A program made the translations under genes and the position numbers. DNA of 34,809 bases from Heteroscillospira sp050943935. Lineage in GTDB: Bacteria > Bacillota > Clostridia > Oscillospirales > Oscillospiraceae. Under the pieces are notes generated by a model. It did no database searches and had not been told where the DNA came from. It worked only from the letters and a program-made list of their open reading frames with translations. Positions 21,928 to 29,142 of this stretch are shown one piece after another (position 1 is the first letter of the stretch; every line of letters begins with the position of its first letter). Location of the stretch: positions 1 through 34,809 of the forward strand of contig JBMNQC010000016.1 in assembly GCA_050943935.1 (NCBI GenBank). Reading direction: 5' to 3'.

Positions 21928-22746
21928 TCACTTCTCCGCGTCCAGCGCGGCATAGTAGGCCCTGGCGTCGGCGTCGGCGGCGGTCACGCGGCTGACCATG
22001 TCCTCCTCGTATATGTCCGCAGAGGGGAAATCCAGAACGTGTATGCTGCCCTCGGGCCTGGAGCCGTCCGGTTCGGCGCGGGGGTGGCGCAGGACAAAAT
22101 CCATGGCGTAAAAGGGCACGCCGCCCTCGTCCATAAGGCGCTTTATATCCAGCATAATCTCGGAGGCCCGCTCCGGGCTGACGGTGTCGTCGTCAACATA
22201 TATGACCAGGTGTCCGGCCTCGGCGCCCAGGGACGGGATGTCGTATAGCTTATCCAGTACCAGCTCGTCCTCTATGAGGGCGTAGGGCGGCACATCGGGC
22301 AGCCCCAGATACTCCCGGGACGTGAACGCCAGGTCGCCGAAGGCTATCTCGCTGGGGTAGGGGAAGGAGGTGCTTTCCAGCACCGTATCCGCCAGCTCGC
22401 GGTAGGCCGAATTCAGCCTGCGGGCGGTGTTGCTGCCGTCAATCACAGAGTCGTAGGTGTCGTATTTCAGCGCGCCGCCCATGGTGATACACAGGGAAAA
22501 ATAGCTGTCCATGCTGCCGGGGGAATCTATGTGGGCGTAGTAGCTGCCGTCCTTGAAGCTGAAGCCCACGCTCTCAATATAAAAATCCGTGTCGGGAAAG
22601 TTTTCCGACAGATATTTCTCCGCCGTACGCTCTGCCAGCATTTTGGATATGGGGTTGCCTACAAGAGCGTTTGCAAAAATCCCCAGGCCGATAATGAGCG
22701 CCAGGGCCAGGAGCAGCGCGGCGATTTTAAGTGGTTTCATCTTCAT
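21928..22746 (-). CDS. Membrane-anchored exported protein in sigma/anti-sigma operon, unknown function
   Basis: A 272-residue protein: one N-terminal membrane segment at ~5-27 (ALLLALALIIGLGIFANALV), then an extracytoplasmic part. NPISKMLAERTAEKYLSENFPDTDFYIESVGFSFKDGSYYAHIDSPGSMDSYF resembles YfjL-like/DUF3139-type secreted proteins of Firmicutes that often accompany ECF sigma operons; the C-terminal ~100 residues are acidic. It starts one base after the anti-sigma gene stops, so it is the third gene of the operon and probably acts with the signalling pair in an envelope response. The family label is tentative. Confidence 0.6.
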   Translation of the reverse strand: MKMKPLKIAALLLALALIIGLGIFANALVGNPISKMLAERTAEKYLSENFPDTDFYIESVGFSFKDGSYYAHIDSPGSMDSYFSLCITMGGALKYDTYDSVIDGSNTARRLNSAYRELADTVLESTSFPYPSEIAFGDLAFTSREYLGLPDVPPYALIEDELVLDKLYDIPSLGAEAGHLVIYVDDDTVSPERASEIMLDIKRLMDEGGVPFYAMDFVLRHPRAEPDGSRPEGSIHVLDFPSADIYEEDMVSRVTAADADARAYYAALDAEK

Positions 22747-22747
22747 A

Positions 22748-23263
22748 TTATTTCTCCTTTCTCAGGGCGTAGTGCAGCAGCGCGGCTATAAGCGCGCCCA
22801 GCAGGGCAAAGAAACTGTAAAGGGCCGTCCACATGAGCAGGGAGTAGATGTCCAGATGCTCCGCGCCGCGTATGAGTCCAAGGAGATTGGTCAGTCCGTG
22901 GGTGATAAACAGCAGTACGGGCACGGCATACAGCGCCCTGCGGCGGAACAGAAAATAGCCGACCGCTCCTATGACGGGCATGATAAGGCTGTTGTAGAAC
23001 ATATCGTTTCCTGCGGTCAGGCCCAGGCCGAAGAAAATGCCGAACACCATTAGCATACCGGAAAATAGCCGAAGCTGACGCCTGAAGTTTTGAAAGGCCA
23101 TTTCCCCGTTTGGGGCGGGAGGAGCTTCGCCTCCGAACATAGCCCGGCAGGTCTCGCAGCCCGCAAGATGGGCCTCTACTGCTTTTCTGCTCTCCTCGCT
23201 GGCCACGCCGTCCTTTACCAGGGGCATCAGGTCCCTGCACACCTCGCAGCTCAGTTCATTCAT
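22748..23263 (-). CDS. zf-HC2 anti-sigma factor with membrane segments
   Basis: A 171-residue protein starting MNELSCEVCRDLMPLVKDG at 23263; GGAGGG lies eight bases before this ATG, while the upstream in-frame ATG contains that site and is rejected. The N-terminal zinc-finger anti-sigma motif is intact (CEVC, EAHLAGCETC). About four hydrophobic segments follow (LFSGMLMVFGIFFGLGL, SLIMPVIGAVGYFLF, LYAVPVLLFITHGL, LLMWTALYSFFALLGALIAALL). It would hold the ECF sigma factor inactive at the membrane until signalled. Its start overlaps the sigma gene by 8 bases. Confidence 0.88.
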   Translation of the reverse strand: MNELSCEVCRDLMPLVKDGVASEESRKAVEAHLAGCETCRAMFGGEAPPAPNGEMAFQNFRRQLRLFSGMLMVFGIFFGLGLTAGNDMFYNSLIMPVIGAVGYFLFRRRALYAVPVLLFITHGLTNLLGLIRGAEHLDIYSLLMWTALYSFFALLGALIAALLHYALRKEK

Positions 23264-23759
23264 TGCCGAATCCCTCCTCATTAAGAATTTTTCGTATTTT
23301 TTCCTTTGCCCGGAAGCATATTACCCGGGCGGAGCTCTCGGAGACGCCCCAGCGGCGGCCTATCTCATAATAGGAATAGCCCTCGGTGCGCATGAGGACT
23401 ATGTTGCGCGTCCGCTCCGGCTCAGAGTCCAGCAGCTCGTAAATGCGCCGGGCCAGCATTTTGTCCTGTAGCTTTTCCTCCATGGTCTGCTCCGTCAGAT
23501 CGGCGGCCTCGGCAAGAGGCGCGGTCGGCGGAGCCTTGCTTTTTCGCCGCAGGTGGGAAAACCACTGGCGGCGGGCTATGGTGAAGAGCCAGGTCTTTAT
23601 ATCCGACTCGCCCCGGAATGTGGCGATGGAGCGCACCACCTCCAGAAACACCGCCGATGCCAGCTCCTCCGAGAGGGGAGCGTCATGGCTGAGACTGTAG
23701 AGATAGCCGTAGACATCCTTATAGTATGTGGAAAATAATTCCATAAGCATCTTCTGCAT
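23256..23759 (-). CDS. ECF (RpoE-type) RNA polymerase sigma factor
   Basis: A 167-residue protein with AGGAGG before its ATG. Region 2 (~5-75: YYKDVYGYLYSLSHDAPLSEELASAVFLEVVRSI, FRGESDIKTWLFTIARRQWFSHLRRK) and region 4 (~105-160: RNIVLMRTEGYSYYEIGRRWGVSESSARVICFRAKEKIRKIL) are complete. The latter contains the helix-turn-helix that reads the -35. The operon order sigma, zf-HC2 anti-sigma and exported protein is typical. A TGTAAC hexamer (23804-23809, minus) 45 bases upstream resembles ECF -35 elements, consistent with autoregulation. Confidence 0.92.
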   Translation of the reverse strand: MQKMLMELFSTYYKDVYGYLYSLSHDAPLSEELASAVFLEVVRSIATFRGESDIKTWLFTIARRQWFSHLRRKSKAPPTAPLAEAADLTEQTMEEKLQDKMLARRIYELLDSEPERTRNIVLMRTEGYSYYEIGRRWGVSESSARVICFRAKEKIRKILNEEGFGNE

Positions 23760-23780
23760 ACCGCTCCTCCTTTCACAGTA

Positions 23781-23809
23781 TTAGTGGCGGATTTTGAGGC
23801 TTCGTTACA
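23781..23809 (-). promoter_or_regulatory. Candidate ECF-type promoter of the sigma operon
   Basis: TGTAAC on the minus strand (23804-23809) resembles the AAC-containing -35 of ECF promoters. The matching -10 region (CTAATAC around 23780-23786) is not distinctive. This is a weak call. Confidence 0.35.
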
Positions 23810-23850
23810 GGAAATAATGAAGAATGAATAATTGCGGAGAAAAACTTTTC

Positions 23851-23972
23851 CTCCCCTAACAGGGGAGGTGGCCCCGCAGGGCCGAAAGGGTTTAAGCCTA
23901 TGAATTAGTTCCAAGCAAACTTGAAAGTTTAAACCCCTCAGTCGCTCCGCGACAGCTCCCCTGTTAGGGGAG
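23851..23972. repeat. 122-bp MITE-like element with 17-bp terminal inverted repeats
   Basis: The ends CTCCCCTAACAGGGGAG (23851-23867) and CTCCCCTGTTAGGGGAG (23956-23972) are exact reverse complements, and each is itself a 7-bp hairpin. Inside are GGCCC/GGGCC (23870-23883), GGGTTTAA with TTTAAACCC (23888-23936) and GTCGC/GCGAC (23941-23953). There is no open frame. It is either a non-autonomous mobile element or a REP-like palindromic unit. Confidence 0.65.
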
Positions 23973-24000
23973 CTGATTCTACGGTGGTGCGGAGAGTTCG

Positions 24001-24183
24001 GGTGAGCTTAAAATCTCTAATCTACCTCCCAGTTCCACCGACTCAGGCGCGATTAACACCGCACTCACACTTCGCCATTTGAGTAAGGCGAGCGCCAGCT
24101 CAGCTTACGGCCCTTGGCGAACAGGATATTTCTTTGGCGGGCGACCCCGTTTCTTTTAAAAGAAATGGGGTCGCACTACGCAG
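24001..24183 (+). repeat. Dispersed ~185-bp structured intergenic element, copy A
   Basis: It shares long blocks with 27894-28083: GGTGAGCTTAAAATCTCTAA, TTCCACCGACTCAGGCGCG, TCGCCATTTGAGTAAGG, AGCTCAGCTTACGGCCC. Hairpin 1 is enclosed by TTCGCCA/TGGCGAA (24071-24121) with inner GAGC/GCTC. Hairpin 2 (24141-24174) has GCGACCCC/GGGGTCGC continued by TTTCTTTT/AAAAGAAA. Copy B has different but equally paired stem bases. The strand given is the one in which both copies read the same way. Confidence 0.8.
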
Positions 24184-24230
24184 TCCGCAGACTGCGCCCC
24201 GTTCTCCCGCTTCAGTGTATCGCAGAATAC

Positions 24231-24267
24231 AAAATAAGCGATACCAAGGGGTCTCGGTATCGCTTAT
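24231..24267 (-). terminator. Terminator of the thyA-dfr operon
   Basis: ATAAGCGATACC and GGTATCGCTTAT (24234-24267) form a 12-bp stem 10 bases after the dfr stop codon, with TTTT following on the minus strand. Confidence 0.8.
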
Positions 24268-24276
24268 GATACGTAT

Positions 24277-24756
24277 TTACTTCCGCTCGTAGGTGGCGAA
24301 GCGGTAGCGGACGCCGTTTTCCTCCTGCCAGTCGCCGGGCTCGGCGCAGTACCAGTCGGGGCTCTCGTCCAGATTGGGGAAGAACACATCGGACTCCGGC
24401 GCGCAGTCCAGCACCGTCACATGGGCGCGGCTGCACCAGGGGAGCATTTTTCGGTAAATGCTCGCGCCGCCTATCACGCACACCCGGGGGAAAGCTTCAG
24501 CCAGCTTTACCGCCTCCTCGGGGCTGTGGGCGATGACTGCGCCCTCAATCTCAATGTCCTGTCGGGTTATCACTATGTTCACCCGGTTTTTCAGAGGCCG
24601 TCCTCCGGGAAAATCAGCCAGGGTCTTGCGGCCCACTATCACGGCGGAGCTGCCGGTGACCTCGCGGAAATGCTTTCTGTCGGCGGAGACCACCACGGGC
24701 TGGGTGCCGTTCCGGCCTATACCCCAGTCAGAATATACTGCTACAACTGCTTCCAT
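24277..24756 (-). CDS. folA: Dihydrofolate reductase
   Basis: A 159-residue protein, the usual bacterial length. It has MEAVVAVYSDWGIGRNG at the start, the acidic active-site residue in SADRKHFREVT, VIVGRKTLADFPGGRPLKNRVNIVITR for NADPH binding, and VIGGASIYRKMLPWCSRAHVTVLD. The enzyme reduces dihydrofolate to tetrahydrofolate with NADPH. In the active-site loop the common LPW is replaced by TQPVVV, a variant that could affect antifolate binding; the acid residue is kept. It follows thyA by 8 bases, a functional pairing because ThyA makes dihydrofolate. Confidence 0.92.
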   Translation of the reverse strand: MEAVVAVYSDWGIGRNGTQPVVVSADRKHFREVTGSSAVIVGRKTLADFPGGRPLKNRVNIVITRQDIEIEGAVIAHSPEEAVKLAEAFPRVCVIGGASIYRKMLPWCSRAHVTVLDCAPESDVFFPNLDESPDWYCAEPGDWQEENGVRYRFATYERK

Positions 24757-24764
24757 ATTTTACC

Positions 24765-25595
24765 TCAAACCGCCACGGGGATCTTGTCCGTCAGCTCCGT
24801 GGGATCGTAGCCCTCCAGAGAGAAGCTGTCACGGGTGAATTTATAGAAATCCGTCACGGACTGATCCATTTTGAACTCCGGCGCGCCCTTGGGGGCGTTG
24901 CGGATTATCTTCTCGATTATAGGCACATGGCGGTCATAGATATGGGCGTCGGCTATGACATGCATGAGGGTGCCGGCCTTGAGACCGCTGACCTGGGCCA
25001 TCATGTGGGTGAGCACGGCGTACTGCACCACGTTCCAGTTGTTGGCGGCCAGCATATCCTGGCTGCGCTGGTTGAGTATGGTGTTCAGGGTGTCGCCGGT
25101 CACGTTGAAGGTCATGGAGTAGGCGCAGGGGTACAGCGCCATCTCATGCAGGTCCTCAAAGTTGTAGATGTTGGTGAGTATGCGTCGGGAGGCGGGGTTG
25201 TGCTTCAGGTCGTAGAGCACCTTGTCCACCTGGTCGAAGTCGCCCTCGGGATAGTGGTGCTTTATGCCCAGCTGATAGCCGTAGGCCTTGCCTATGGAGC
25301 CGTTCTTGTCCGCCCACTCGTCCCAGACACGGGCGCGAAGCTCACGGACATTGTTGCTCTTGCGCTGCCATATCCACAGCAGCTCGTCTATGGCGCTTTT
25401 CAGATAGGTGCGGCGTATGGTGAGTATGGGGAACTCACGAGAGAGGTCATAGCGGTTCACAATGCCGAAGCGCTTTACCGTGTGGGCGCTCTGCCCGTCC
25501 TCCCATTTGGGGCGCACCTGCTGGTCCGTGTCCCAATAGCCGTTTTCCAGGATATCACGGCAGTTCTGTATAAAAATTTCGTCTGCAATGCTCAT
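24765..25595 (-). CDS. thyA: Thymidylate synthase
   Basis: A 276-residue protein starting MSIADEIFIQNCRDIL, with AGGAGG upstream (the frame is open further upstream but without a ribosome site). It has the ThyA fold signatures: catalytic Cys157 in ALYPCAYSMTF, NQRSQDMLAANNWNVVQYA (RSxD with Asn for dUMP) and GTLMHVIADAHIYDRHV. It methylates dUMP to dTMP with methylene-THF and yields dihydrofolate, recycled by the dfr product encoded next. The active-site context (YPCAYSM) is unlike the PPCH of the E. coli enzyme, as in some Firmicutes and phage enzymes. It is divergent from the AAA ATPase gene. Confidence 0.93.
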   Translation of the reverse strand: MSIADEIFIQNCRDILENGYWDTDQQVRPKWEDGQSAHTVKRFGIVNRYDLSREFPILTIRRTYLKSAIDELLWIWQRKSNNVRELRARVWDEWADKNGSIGKAYGYQLGIKHHYPEGDFDQVDKVLYDLKHNPASRRILTNIYNFEDLHEMALYPCAYSMTFNVTGDTLNTILNQRSQDMLAANNWNVVQYAVLTHMMAQVSGLKAGTLMHVIADAHIYDRHVPIIEKIIRNAPKGAPEFKMDQSVTDFYKFTRDSFSLEGYDPTELTDKIPVAV

Positions 25596-25613
25596 ATGCG
25601 GCCCTCCTAGTGT

Positions 25614-25643
25614 TTGACTTATTGTACCACAATGTGAGATAAT
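25614..25643 (+). promoter_or_regulatory. Promoter of the AAA ATPase-HAD operon
   Basis: TTGACT (25614-25619), 18 bases and GATAAT (25638-25643) lie 30 bases before the ATG at 25674. Confidence 0.7.
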
Positions 25644-25673
25644 GGCGCAAGACCAATACTGGAGGAATGTGCC

Positions 25674-27083
25674 ATGCCGAGTCCCTGGAAACGCAGCCCG
25701 GAAGAGCTGCATAAGACATATATTGCCAATACCGAGGCCTTTTATAAGGCGGCGGGGCGGGGCCTTGCCCCGGAGCTGGACGAATTTATCACCCGCTGCG
25801 CTCTGGAGCTGTGGAAGCGCTCAGGCGCCGTAAGACAGGAGCAGGCGGACGCTGCCAATCAGCTCTACTCCAAAGGCAGAGAAAAGCCCCGGTGGCTGCT
25901 GTGGCAGCTCACAGAGAGCGTATGCGGCAGCGGCGACTTTCTGCCGCCCATGTTTTTCTGGGCGCTGACGGAAAACGACGCCAAAAAGGGCACGGACTGC
26001 TCCCGTGTGTTCATACGCATGATGACCAACATCCTGCTGTACCTGGCCGCGGCTGACGATGAGGTGAGCTTTGAGGAGGCCGACTACATCACCCGGGCGG
26101 GGGAGAGCCTGGCGGCAATATGCGATTCCGCCGGGGTGAAAAAGAGCCGGGGCGCCATCCGCGCCGCCGACTACGTCACCAGCGGCGAGCCATCCTTTGC
26201 CCAAAAGCACTCAGGAATATCGGATAAGCCAAAGGCTGCCGCACAGGCGGAACAGCCGGCGGAGAAGAGCCTGGACGAGCTGCTTGAGGAGCTGGACGAA
26301 CTGGTGGGACTTGAGGGCGTGAAGCGCGAGGTGAAGAGCCTTGTGAACCTTGTCCGCGTGCGCGGCCTGCGCCGGGAGGCGGGACTGCCTGTCCCGGACA
26401 TGAGCCTGCATCTTGTTTTCACCGGCAATCCCGGCACCGGCAAGACCACCGTCGCACGGCTGCTGGGGGCAATTTACGCGGCTGTGGGCGCGCTGCCCAA
26501 GGGTCAGCTGGTGGAGGTGGACCGCTCGGGCCTGGTGGCGGGCTATGTGGGCCAGACGGCCCTTAAAACTCAGGAAGTGATACAGAGCGCCATGGGCGGC
26601 GTGCTGTTCATAGACGAGGCCTACGCCCTGGCTTCCGGCGGTGAGAACGACTTCGGCCAGGAGGCCATAGACACCATACTGAAGGCCATGGAGGACCACC
26701 GGGACGAGCTGGTGGTAATAGCCGCTGGATATCCCGAGCCCATGGGACGCTTTATATCCTCTAACCCCGGTCTTGAGAGCCGCTTCAACAAATACATCGA
26801 CTTCCCCGACTACAACGGAGAGGAGCTGCTGGCCATCTTCCGTATGCGCTGCGAAAAGGGCGGCTACGCCATGGACAAGGAGGCGGAGGAATACGCAAAG
26901 GGCTATTTTGCCGCCATGTATGAGAGCCGCACGGAGAATTTCGGCAATGGCCGGGATGTGCGCAATTATTTCGAGGACTGCATAGCCCGTCAGGCGAACC
27001 GTCTGGCCGGGGCTGAGGCTCCGGGGCGGGATGAGCTTATGGCGCTGACCGCGGCGGATATGGAGGAGAGCCATGCTGAGTGA
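25674..27083 (+). CDS. CbxX/CfxQ (SpoVK-like) AAA ATPase with N-terminal TerB-like region
   Basis: A 469-residue protein; GGAGG precedes the ATG. The AAA domain covers ~195-455: a LDELVGLEGVKREV entry motif typical of CbxX/SpoVK, Walker A GNPGTGKTT (251-259), pore-loop region GLVAGYVGQTA, Walker B LFIDEAYAL (311-319), VIAAGYPEPM and the arginine-finger region NPGLESRFN. The first ~180 residues include RMMTNILLYLAAADDEVSFEEADYI, like a TerB-type acidic helical domain. CbxX relatives remodel other proteins (Rubisco activase in autotrophs, SpoVK in spores). Here the client is unknown. Its end overlaps the HAD phosphatase start by 11 bases, so the two are coupled. Confidence 0.88.
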   Translation: MPSPWKRSPEELHKTYIANTEAFYKAAGRGLAPELDEFITRCALELWKRSGAVRQEQADAANQLYSKGREKPRWLLWQLTESVCGSGDFLPPMFFWALTENDAKKGTDCSRVFIRMMTNILLYLAAADDEVSFEEADYITRAGESLAAICDSAGVKKSRGAIRAADYVTSGEPSFAQKHSGISDKPKAAAQAEQPAEKSLDELLEELDELVGLEGVKREVKSLVNLVRVRGLRREAGLPVPDMSLHLVFTGNPGTGKTTVARLLGAIYAAVGALPKGQLVEVDRSGLVAGYVGQTALKTQEVIQSAMGGVLFIDEAYALASGGENDFGQEAIDTILKAMEDHRDELVVIAAGYPEPMGRFISSNPGLESRFNKYIDFPDYNGEELLAIFRMRCEKGGYAMDKEAEEYAKGYFAAMYESRTENFGNGRDVRNYFEDCIARQANRLAGAEAPGRDELMALTAADMEESHAE

Positions 27084-27852
27084 CGCGAAGCTGTTTCTGC
27101 TGGATATGGACGGCACCCTGTACCTGGGTGACGAGGTCATTGAGGGCGCCCGGGAGTTCATCCATACGCTGGAGCGCACGGGCCGGCGGTATATCTACCT
27201 GACCAACAACTCATCCCGGGCGGGGACAGACTATGTGACCCGGCTGAGAAAGCTGGGCTTTCCCTGCGAGGCGGAGAATGTTTTCACCTCCGGCATGGCC
27301 ACGGCCATGTATCTGAATGAAAAACACCCCGGCGAGGGGGTGTTTCTGGTGGGCACGGAGGCTTTTCGCCGGGAGCTGCTGGCGGCGGGGGTGAGGCTGA
27401 CAGAGGATGAGCCATCCGTTGTCACGGTGGGCTTCGATACGGAGCTGACCTACAGAAAGCTGGAGCTGGCCGTGCGCTTCCTGCGCCGGGGCGCGGCCTT
27501 TGTGGCGGCTAATCCCGACTGGGTGTGCCCCATGCCCGGCGGCGAGGTACTGCCAGACTGCGGCAGCATCTGCGCCCTGCTCACGGCCTCCACGGGAAGA
27601 AAACCCTGGTACATCGGCAAGCCCAACCGGGAAATGGTTGACATAATATCAAAAGCCACGGGAGAGCCCAACCGGAATATCGCCTGCGTGGGCGACAGGC
27701 TGTATACGGATATAGCCGTTGCCCAAAATGCAGGCGCTATAAGCATCTGCGTCCTATCCGGCGAGAGCACCCGGGCGGATGTGGATGCTGCGGATCATAA
27801 GCCGGACTATGTGTTTCCCTCGGTGAAGGAGCTGGGAGATAAGTTGACATAA
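27073..27852 (+). CDS. HAD superfamily IIA phosphatase (NagD-like)
   Basis: A 259-residue protein. HAD motif I is DMDGTLY (11-17), motif II is in IYLTNNSSR, motif III Lys in IGKPNREMV and motif IV in CVGDRLYTDIAVAQNAG; the alpha/beta cap between motifs II and III is of the C2a type. Members dephosphorylate small phosphates such as nucleotides, glycerol phosphate, phosphoglycolate or 4-nitrophenyl phosphate. CbxX-type ATPases and phosphoglycolate phosphatases are genomic neighbours in autotrophs, but there is no Rubisco here. Translation is coupled to the upstream gene by overlap. Confidence 0.88.
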   Translation: MLSDAKLFLLDMDGTLYLGDEVIEGAREFIHTLERTGRRYIYLTNNSSRAGTDYVTRLRKLGFPCEAENVFTSGMATAMYLNEKHPGEGVFLVGTEAFRRELLAAGVRLTEDEPSVVTVGFDTELTYRKLELAVRFLRRGAAFVAANPDWVCPMPGGEVLPDCGSICALLTASTGRKPWYIGKPNREMVDIISKATGEPNRNIACVGDRLYTDIAVAQNAGAISICVLSGESTRADVDAADHKPDYVFPSVKELGDKLT

Positions 27853-27893
27853 TATATTTAATAAACAATTATTAGGGGAGGAGATGTTGGTCA

Positions 27894-28083
27894 GGTGAGC
27901 TTAAAATCTCTAAATAATTGCCCAATTCCACCGACTCAGGCGCGATTTAGTCGGAACTTCCCCCTCGCCATTTGAGTAAGGTGAGCTTTAGCTCAGCTTA
28001 CGGCCCATGGCGAACCGTACTTTCTTTGGGAAGTCTGAAACCCGTTTCTTCAAAGAAATGGGTTTCAGAATACGACCCCGCAG
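27894..28083 (+). repeat. Dispersed ~190-bp structured intergenic element, copy B
   Basis: It has the same order of blocks as copy A at 24001. Hairpin 1 is enclosed by CGCCAT/ATGGCG with inner GAGCT/AGCTC (A has GAGC/GCTC). Hairpin 2 (28034-28069) is TCTGAAACCC/GGGTTTCAGA followed inward by TTTCTT/AAGAAA; the outer arms differ from copy A on both sides so pairing is kept. The gap from the HAD gene to the next gene (27853-28225) holds this element, a GCGCTCCGCGCGC stretch and a terminator. Confidence 0.8.
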
Positions 28084-28177
28084 TACCAGCCGATTTTGCA
28101 GCCGCACCCGGGCGAATAAGTAAAAGCTCTGGTGAATTGCGGTCGCGCTCCGCGCGCCCCTACACGGATCTCACTAA

Positions 28178-28214
28178 CTAAAAGAGCCATACTCCCTCGG
28201 GAGCATGGCTCTTT
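28178..28214 (-). terminator. Terminator of the glycerophosphodiesterase gene
   Basis: AAAGAGCCAT and ATGGCTCTTT with inner CCC/GGG pairing (28181-28214). On the minus strand it is followed by TTTTAG, 12 bases after the stop codon. Confidence 0.85.
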
Positions 28215-28225
28215 GTATCTTGATT

Positions 28226-29041
28226 TCAGTACCTTGGCTGGGGTACATAGCCCTCGAATATCACTCCGTCGTGTCCGGACTCGTTGCCGGGCTGACGGGA
28301 GGTCCAGGCGAAGCTCATGGCGCCCATACGCTCCGCCATGCGCACGGCGAAGGTCTTTTTCTCCAGCCTGTGGGCGATGAAATTGGGGCGGGAGAGACAG
28401 TTGGTTATAACATGGCTGAGGGCAAAGCCGACTGCGGCGTTAAGTCCCACGGAGCTGCGCTCCTGACGGCGGGGCTTCATGGTGAGCTGTCCCCGAAGTA
28501 TATCCGGGGCGTTGCGGCGGAACCAGGCTACGGCAAAGGGGTCGAAGCTCTCCATGCACAACTCGCCCTTGTAGGTGCGCATCAGCTCAAGAGCGGCAGA
28601 GCAAAGCTCACGCCGCCTGCGGCAGGGCTTCAGCTCCACCAGCAGGGGAACCCGCCCGTCCAGAAGCTCCAGCACCTGGGAGAACAGAGGTATCCGCTCA
28701 TGGGTACCGCCGAGGCGGAAAGTAAGCAGCTCATTGTAAGTAAGGCTGTCCAGACGAATATCTATGCCGCACATTCGCAGCAGGCTGGTGTCATGAAACA
28801 CCACTACCTGTCCGTCGGCGGTGAGCTGCAAGTCCAGTTCAATGCCGAAGCCGCGGTCACGGGCGGCGCGGAAGGCGGACAGAGAGTTCTCCGGTATGCC
28901 GCGGCTTATGTCGTGCAGACCGCGGTGCGCCCAGTTCAGGCCGCTGAAATTTTCACGCTTGTCTGCGGGAGCCTTCTCCGGAGCAATCATAAAGGCTGCG
29001 GCGGCCGTAGCCAGACCCGCGCTCAGAAAATACTTGTACAT
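28226..29041 (-). CDS. Glycerophosphodiester phosphodiesterase (GDPD) family protein
   Basis: A 271-residue protein starting MYKYFLSAGLATAAAAFMIA; GAGGTG lies 9 bases before this ATG and overlaps the alternative GTG at 29050. There is a hydrophobic N-terminal segment (4-22), so it is anchored or exported. GDPD motifs: WAHRGLHD with the catalytic His, IPENSLSAF, GIELDLQLTADGQVVVFHD (metal ligands E, D and the second His) and LLVELKP. The late SFAWTSRQP is in place of the usual W-T motif. It cleaves glycerophosphodiesters to glycerol 3-phosphate and an alcohol. Transcribed alone; the AT-rich gap upstream carries a TATAAA. Confidence 0.9.
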   Translation of the reverse strand: MYKYFLSAGLATAAAAFMIAPEKAPADKRENFSGLNWAHRGLHDISRGIPENSLSAFRAARDRGFGIELDLQLTADGQVVVFHDTSLLRMCGIDIRLDSLTYNELLTFRLGGTHERIPLFSQVLELLDGRVPLLVELKPCRRRRELCSAALELMRTYKGELCMESFDPFAVAWFRRNAPDILRGQLTMKPRRQERSSVGLNAAVGFALSHVITNCLSRPNFIAHRLEKKTFAVRMAERMGAMSFAWTSRQPGNESGHDGVIFEGYVPQPRY

Positions 29042-29142
29042 GGGAATCACCTCTTTTTGAATCTACACTTATTTTATACCATAAAAAGATTAAGAAAAAA
29101 GTCCTTTGATTATTAATTTTTCTTTAAAACCTGCGCGATTTA

